Assembly: GCF_032362555.1 (NCBI RefSeq)
Contig: NC_083508.1
Span: 11,871,001 to 11,935,000, forward strand
Reading direction: 5' to 3'
Origin: Amyelois transitella
Lineage: Eukaryota > Arthropoda > Insecta > Lepidoptera > Pyralidae
DNA length: 64,000 nucleotides
Below are positions 58,001-64,000 of this stretch, piece after piece. A model generated the notes under the pieces. The model did no database searches. It was not told where the DNA came from and was given only the letters and a program-made list of their open reading frames with translations. Made by a program: the position numbers and the translations under genes. Position 1 is the stretch's first letter, and each line of letters begins with the position of its first letter.

Positions 58001-58692
58001 ATTCCCATTACAAGTATGTTGTCTATTCGCCCGGAGCCCCGGGTGCTCCAGGAGGCTATCCAGGTAGACCGGGTGCCCCTGGCGGATCTGGTGGCTATCC
58101 AGGTAGACCGGGTGCCCCTGGCGGATCTGGTGGCTCTCCAGGTGAACCCGGCCGCCCCGGTTATAATTGGGATAGCAGCTACTCGTGGCATTGGGATTCG
58201 GATGAAGAATATTGGGGCCGCCCCGGTAGACCGGGTGCCCCTGGCGGGTCTGGTGGCTCTCCAGGTGAACCCGGCCGCCCCGGTTATTATTGGGATAGCA
58301 GCTACTCGTGGCATTGGGATTCGGATGAAGAATATTGGGGCCGCCCCGGTAGACCCGGTGAACCCGGTAGACCTGATAGCGGCTGGGGAAAACCAGGTCA
58401 GCCTGGCAGGCCCGGTAGGCCTGGATACGGTGGTGGGGGTGGTGGCCGACCTGGTAAACCTGGCAGTGGAGGTGGTGGTGGTGGTGGCGGCGGCGGCAGT
58501 GGAGGCCGACCAGGGCAACCCGGGTCTCCCGGCTGGCTCAGGGACGAAAATAAGGACGGAGGGAGAATAGGCTGGACCGAAAAGGGTGATGGAGTAAGCC
58601 CTTTAGGCAAAATAGCTGGCGGAGTTTTAAATATCGCGGAAGGAATATACGGTGTTGTCAAGAATACGGTTGGAGACGCAAGGGATTTTTAA
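55056..58692 (+). CDS. Secreted Kazal-like protein with collagen-like PG tail, paralog 4 (403 residues, two exons)
   Basis: Exon 1 coding 55056-55065 (10 nt), exon 2 57491-58692, phase 1. Signal peptide MWRGIHILLAVQVIGTI. Kazal-like modules at about 60-93 (ICGSDANTYENLETFAIARL...HSERC) and 110-143 (ICGSDVRTYNNYRELELAQL...HTGPC) have exactly 31 residues from first to last Cys in each. A dibasic SVRRSSG precedes the Pro/Gly-rich region (183-352), rich in PGRPGAPGG and including two copies of a 41-residue block with WDSSYSWHWDSDEEYWGRP. The C-terminus (353-403) ends with LGKIAGGVLNIAEGIYGVVK, a predicted amphipathic helix. The 2.4-kb intron contains two DNA transposons and SINE pieces. Function unknown; no protease-inhibitor activity can be assumed. 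Confidence 0.85.
55110..56267. mobile_element. 1,158-bp non-autonomous DNA transposon in unit 1
   Basis: Defined by comparison with unit 3, where the site is empty (AAGATATTTAAAAAAATTAA at about 63149). Begins GGGTATCATTTAAGC and ends ATATAGTTCCC, with imperfect terminal inverted repeats sharing GGG and CTATCACCAA. It is flanked by TTTAAAAAA on both sides (a 9-bp duplication). It includes about 2.5 copies of a 107-111 bp repeat (55505-55790). No coding capacity; superfamily not assigned. Confidence 0.8.
56603..57077. mobile_element. 475-bp MITE with CAGGGTGAC inverted ends (unit 1)
   Basis: Left end CAGGGTGACATTTAAAACAA, right end reversed CAGGGTGACTTTTTATTCAA. TA is duplicated on both sides. 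The empty site in unit 2 reads TGTATATATTGTTATTT (about 60330-60346), which fixes both ends exactly. TA duplication and TIRs fit a Tc1/mariner-type MITE. Confidence 0.9.
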
Positions 58693-59964
58693 TAGTTCTT
58701 TTTGGCGACTATAAAGTACTGTACTTAACAAATTTGCAAACTGGATTAATTTCTAGTACACCGTATTTATCGCTCAGATCCAAAGTTTTATTTTAAATGA
58801 TTAATGAAATAAAGAATTATAAAATTAAAGATAATTTTTATATCTGTACTGTAATTACTTTAAAAAGAGGTTACGTTTGTAATTTTGTTTGTTTGTAAGG
58901 GGTAATCTTCGGAAATACTTATTCGTAAAAAAGGTACATCACAGGTGTTATAGGTTATGTATGTTATATGTACTTACAGTGAGTCTCTTATCAAGGTTTT
59001 GTTCGGTTCTTTGATGGTCAAATCTCATTTCCTTCAACCTTTCATCATAATCCTGGACAGGGTAAGTCAGTGTTTTACACAAAACGACTCCCGTCTGGCC
59101 TTCAAAACCTTTGCAGAAGAACCTTCCTTGTTTTAAATGAGGACTTCATTTAAGATGGAGTGGTTCTATTAAAATGAAAAACTTGGCAAATTTCCCTATG
59201 ATCAGTATCCTAAAAATATGATTTTAATAATGTACCTTCAGTATTACCACGTTTATAGGTCGTCTCACTCTCACATCGTCACGTCGCTCAGAATAGCTCA
59301 ACCTACTCTCATAAAACAAAGACTAACAACTGACGACAATTAATTAAAAAACCGACCTTATTATTAGTACGTTTAAATTCAAGAACAAAACGTCTCCTGC
59401 TATCTCGCTCATAATAGTAGTATAATAGCAATAATGGGCTCAAGCGCTAAAATATTTTCGCGCGGTACAAAAATTTTACTTCTGCGCTGGTACGTCGGTG
59501 TGAAAAAATATTTGACCTGGGTAAAAAGCTGTAATATCATGCTATGCCATAAACATGCCCTTTTTCCGAAATTCCTACAGGAGCGAAGTCCCGGGGCGCA
59601 GATAGTTTATATTTAAATACAGGGTGGATTTTTATAGGTTAAGCAATTTTTCGATGTGGTGTCCGGCACCAATAATAAAAAGAATAGGATTGCTCCTTCT
59701 CATTCCACATTTATGTCGTAAAAGGCGACTAAGGGATGAACTTATAAACTTGGGATTCTTCTTTTAGGCGATGGGCTAGCAATCTGTCACTTTTTGAATC
59801 TCAATTCTATCATTAGCTAAACATAAAATCAATGTTTTTTTTATTTCTCAATTAAGATTCGATTTCATACCAAGTTATCTTGACAGTAAAATTTTTAATT
59901 AATATTGAATATGATATCTTGAAATGTCAGTTTTGCGTTTAACCATTAACTGAAAAGCGGATCA

Positions 59965-61840
59965 ATGTGGAGAGGTGAGATCAAAGTTATATCAAATAAC
60001 ATATTTAAAAAAAATAAAATTAAATATTGTTATCTTACGGCGTCCGATTTTCGGAAGCACGTCCACCCCTCTGGGTTGTACTGTACTTACCACACTCATT
60101 ATTCAACCCGCATTAAGCACTCTGTACAGGGACTGCATAAATTTAAAAATATATTGTCACTTAGGCTTATTAACTTGGGATTCTTTTATTAGACGATGGG
60201 CTAGCAACCTGTCACTATTTGAATCTCAATTTTATCATCAAGCCAAACTGCTGAACGTTTCTTATCGTTCTTTCAAGATTGTTGGCTCTGTTTGGCCCGC
60301 AAGGAATATAGAAGTGATTATATTTATATGTATGTATATATTGTTATTTTTAACATATCAGCATACACCGTACATACGTAAAATCACTTTCCTGGATTGG
60401 TAACCAGAGTCTACATCTTTCGATCATTACTTCACCCGCATTCATAACTCTTTTCATGCAAGCTCGTCGATTTCGGGTACTTTTGACCTGGTTTTTCGCA
60501 ACGATAACGCATACATATTGATACGTCTTTATCTATGATTGGTAGACATACATATTATATAAATATAACTTAAATAGTTCTCCTTACCCTTTCCCAGAAA
60601 AACGCTGCTACATGACAGCTTTTGGCCATTACTTATGCTTTGTCTTCAGTCGTCTACAACTAATTAACATTAACAGACTTCTTCCTCCTGCGTTAATATC
60701 GGTTCGAAATTTCATGAGTACTTTTATGTACAAATTTTAATTCCATAAATGTATTCAGGTATTCATATACTTTTGGCGGTTCAAGTTATTGGTACCATCG
60801 ACCCACCGAATTCAAGAAACATCGAACTATGTAGATATGGAAACTACATATATCAAGATATGGAAAAATCACCTTATTCGGGACGTTGTGGTGCATATTC
60901 GGATACTGCAACATCAAAGAACACTTTGATATGCGGGAGCGATGCCAACACATATGAAAATTTGGAAACCTTCGCGATTGCACGGTTGAAACAACCAGAT
61001 TTACACGTAGTACATTCAGAGCGGTGTTCTAATTCTAGCACTGCTCAAGCTGACTCCAATCCACTTATAGATGGACCAATATGCGGAAGTGATGTTAGGA
61101 CTTACAATAATTATCGCGAATTAGAACTGGCTCAACTGTTACAACCAAACTTGAATGTTCTCCATACGGGACCGTGTATAATTGAACCCAATTTTAAAGA
61201 ATCTCAATTAATAAATTCAGTCAGGCGCTCTTCGGGACTCGATTCAAAACCTGAAATGCGGAATGTACATTCCCATTACAGGCATGTTGTCTATTCGCCT
61301 GGAGCCCCGGGTGCTCCAGGAGGCTATCCAGGTAGACCGGGTGCCCCTGGCGGATCTGGTGGCTATCCAGGTAGACCGGGTGCCCCTGGCGGGTCTGGTG
61401 GCTCTCCAGGTCAACCCGGCCGCCCCGGTTATTATTGGGATAGCAGCGACTGGTGGTATTGGGATTCGGATGAAGAATATTGGGGCCGCCCCGGTAGACC
61501 CGGTAAACCCGGTAGACCTGATAGCGGCTGGGGAAAACCAGGTCAGCCTGGCAGGCCCGGTAGGCCTGGATACGGTGGTGGGGGTGGTGGCCGACCTGGT
61601 AAACCTGGCAGTGGAGGTGGTGGTGGTGGTGGCGGCGGCGGCAGTGGAGGCCGACCAGGGCAACCCGGGTCTCCCGGCTGGCTCAGGGACGAAAATAAGG
61701 ACGGAGGGAGAATAGGCTGGACTGAAAAGGGTGATGGAATAAGCCCTTTAGGCAAAATAGCTGGCGGAGTTTTAAATATCGCGGAAGGAATATACGGTGT
61801 TGTTAAGAATACGGTTGGAGATGCAAGGGATTTTGAATAG
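59965..61840 (+). CDS. Secreted Kazal-like protein with collagen-like PG tail, paralog 5 (363 residues, two exons)
   Basis: Exon 1 coding 59965-59974 (10 nt), exon 2 60759-61840. Almost identical to paralog 4: same signal peptide, same two modules with two-Cys spacing, same C-terminus. It differs by having a single WDSSDWWYWDSDEEYWGRP block instead of two (123 bp shorter) and scattered substitutions (for example DGPICGSD for DVPICGSD, EPNFKESQLI for EANFKESQLK). The intron is 784 bp because unit 2 lacks the transposons found in unit 1. The frame is intact, so both copies are probably expressed. Confidence 0.85.
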
Positions 61841-63108
61841 TTCTTTTTGGCGACTATAAAGTACTGTACTTAACAAATTTGCAAACTGGATTAATTTCTA
61901 GTACACCGTATTTATCGCTCAGATCCAAAATTGTATTTTAAATGATTAATGAAATAAAGAATTATAAAATTAAAGAAAATTTTTATATCTGTACTGTAAT
62001 TACTTTAAAAAGAGGTTACGTTTGTAATTTTGTTTGTTTGTAAGGGGTAATCTTCGGAAATACTTATTCGTAAAAAAGGTACATCACAGGTGTTATAGGT
62101 TATGTATGTTATATGTACAGTGAGTCTCTTTTCAAGGTTTTGTTCGGTTCTTTGATGGTCAAATCTCATTTCCTTCAACCTTTCATCATGATCCTGAACA
62201 GGCTAAGTCAGTGTTTTACACAAAACGACTCCCGTCTGGCCTTCAAAACCTTTGCAGAAGAACCTTCCTTGTTTTAAATGAGGACTTCATTTAAGATGGA
62301 GTGGTTCTATTAAAATGAAAAACTTGGCAAATTTCCCTATGATCAGTATCCTAAAAATATGATTTTAATGTACATTACCTTCAGTATTACCACGTTTATA
62401 GGTCGTCTCACTCTCACATCGTCACGTCGCTCAGAATAGCTCAACCTACTCTCATAAAACAAAGACCAACAACTGACGACAACTCATTAAAAAACCGACC
62501 TTATTATTAGTACGTTTAAATTCAAGAACAAAACGTCTCCTGCTATCTCGCTCATAATAGTAGTATAATAGCAATAATGGGCTCAAGCGCTAAAATATTT
62601 TCGCGCGATACAAAAATTTTACTTCTGCGCAGGTACGTCGGTGTGAAAAAAAATTTGACCTGGGTAAAAAGCTGTAATATCATGCTATGCCATAAACATG
62701 CCCTTTTTCCGAAATTCCTACAGGAGCGAAGTCCCGGGGCGCAGATAGTTTATATTTAAATACAGGGTGGATTTTTATAGGTTAAGCAATTTTTCGATGT
62801 GGTGTCCGGCACCAATAATAAAAAGAATAGGATTGCTCCTTCTCATTCCACATTTATGTCGTAAAAGGCGACTAAGGGATGAACTTATAAACTTGGTATT
62901 CTTCTTTTAGGCGATGGGCTAGCAATCTGTCACTTTTTGAATCTCAATTCTATCATTAGCTAAACATAAAATCAACGTTTTTTTTTATTTCTCAATTAAG
63001 ATTCGATTTCATACCAAGTTATCTTGACAGTAAAATTTTTAATTAAGATTGAATATGATATCTTGAAATGTCAGTTTTGCGTTTAACCATTAACTGAAAA
63101 GCAGATCA

Positions 63109-63118
63109 ATGTGGAGAG
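63109..63118 (+). CDS. First coding exon (10 nt) of a further paralog 6, rest beyond the window
   Basis: ATGTGGAGAG plus donor GTGAG, in the same context as 55056 and 59965, with the conserved upstream block. Unit 3 continues to the window end without reaching the place of exon 2. By the unit 1 layout, that exon should lie about 400-450 bp past position 64000. Confidence 0.65.
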
Positions 63119-63489
63119 GTGAGATCAAAGTTATATCAAATTACATAAAGATATTTAAAAAAATTAAATTAAATATTGTTATTTAACGGCGTCCGATTTT
63201 CGGAAGCACGTCCACCCCTCTGGGTTGTACTGTACTTACCACACTCATTATTCAACCCGCATCAAGCACTCTGAACAGGGACTGCATAAATTTGAAAATA
63301 TATTGTCACTTAGGCTTATTAACTTGGGATTCTTTTATTAGACGATGGGCTAGCAACCTGTCACTATTTGAATCTCAATTTTATCATCAAGCCAAACTGC
63401 TGAACGTGGCTTATCGTTCTTTCAAGATTGTTGGCTCTGTTTGGCCCGCAAGGAATATAGAAGTGATTATATTTATATGTATGTATATA

Positions 63490-63964
63490 CAGGGTGACAT
63501 TTAAAACAACTGCATCCTTTTAAACATAGACTATATCCATGCTTCTGAGCCGTTTGAGCCTATTTTTATTTAAATTAAACGTCATCATTTTCACATTTAA
63601 AAAACCCTCAAAAACTACGTCACACGCTTTATTAAAGACCAATACTACAAAAAGAAATTAAAACTAAACATGTAAAGAAATGTCTAAAAAATAAATTATT
63701 TTTCTAGTATCAAGATCAAGTAAAGTACAGGGTTGTCGAGATCGCTCAGCTGAATGAATTGTGTCGTTGACCTCTGAATCTTGCGCGTCGCTTTTCCGCC
63801 GGCCGGGGTGATATTACGTATTTAGGATCGTGGATTTTGATACTTTTATTTTTTTCGTACTTTCTGAAATATGAACCGATATTTTTTTTTTAACGTTTTT
63901 AAATATCCTTTAGATGAGTACACTTAACAGTTAAATTTATGCAGTTGAATAAAAAGTCACCCTG
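63490..63964. mobile_element. 475-bp MITE with CAGGGTGAC inverted ends (unit 3)
   Basis: Same length, ends and site as the copy at 56603-57077, differing by at most a few bases (for example ATGAACCGATA for ATGAACCAATA). It was therefore copied together with the unit, not inserted twice. Confidence 0.9.
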
Positions 63965-64000
63965 TATTGTTATTTATAACATATCAGCATACACCGTACA

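Larger units (their letters stand above)
53863..64000 (+). repeat. Tandem segmental duplication, units of 4.9, 3.1 and more than 2.1 kb
   Basis: The same start ACACCGTATTTAT.GCTCAGATCC occurs at 53863, 58758 and 61903. Unit 1 (53863-58757) and unit 2 (58758-61902) each hold one Kazal-like gene; unit 3 runs off the window. Unit 1 is longer because of a 1,158-bp insertion (55110-56267), a 475-bp MITE (56603-57077) and one extra 123-bp coding repeat. Taking these away brings unit 1 to about the length of unit 2. Confidence 0.92.

Noticed and set aside
59434-59616. 60-residue frame kept in units 2 and 3 (also 62577-62759)
   Set aside because: Unit 1 has lost its ATG at the matching place (about 54534); it lies in repeat-like sequence and is shared only because the whole unit was duplicated.

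Overview
The window is nuclear DNA of an insect, almost certainly a moth or butterfly. Genes are split by introns, intergenic DNA is AT-rich, and the whole stretch is littered with repeats typical of Lepidoptera: a SINE ending in GTATGT repeats, a tRNA-derived SINE, small Helitron-like elements ending in CTAG, and a mag-type Ty3 retrotransposon. I cannot name the species.

Layout. (1) 637-14235 (+): eleven 3'-terminal exons of DNAJC16 (thioredoxin-fold, membrane-anchored J-protein; the J domain lies upstream of the window). Its introns carry an 87-bp array (16 copies) and a 140-bp array (14 copies). Each array is built over the 3' end of an exon and its splice donor. There are also several decayed local copies of exons. 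(2) 19889-21623: a head-to-head pair of mitochondrial genes, MIC10 (-) and COA8 (+), about 570 bp apart. (3) 22785-24511 (+): a three-exon gene for an unrecognised membrane-anchored coiled-coil protein. (4) 25249-34761 (+): ALKBH2 (DNA repair dioxygenase, four exons). Its first intron holds an intact pogo-like transposon (-); its third intron holds most of the IFT70/TTC30 gene (-), whose stop codon is 7 bp from ALKBH2 exon 3. (5) 35361-46124 (+): the first six coding exons of Rabex-5 (RABGEF1). Its second intron holds a complete 4,559-bp mag-like retrotransposon with identical 78-bp LTRs, itself inserted into a Helitron-like element. The VPS9 domain is cut at the last visible exon. (6) 46688-end (+): a cluster of at least five, probably six, paralogous secreted proteins with degenerate Kazal-like modules. 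Three of them also carry long Pro/Gly-rich, collagen-like tails. The last copies lie in recent tandem duplication units of about 3.1-4.9 kb, and presence or absence of transposons shows their history.

The most unusual content is the Kazal/PG-rich family (each module keeps mainly the Cys pair expected to be C3-C6, with a 10-nt coding first exon and a conserved C-terminal helix) and the paired splice-donor arrays in DNAJC16. All gene models were derived by eye from splice signals, reading-frame continuity and remembered family similarity; no search was run.
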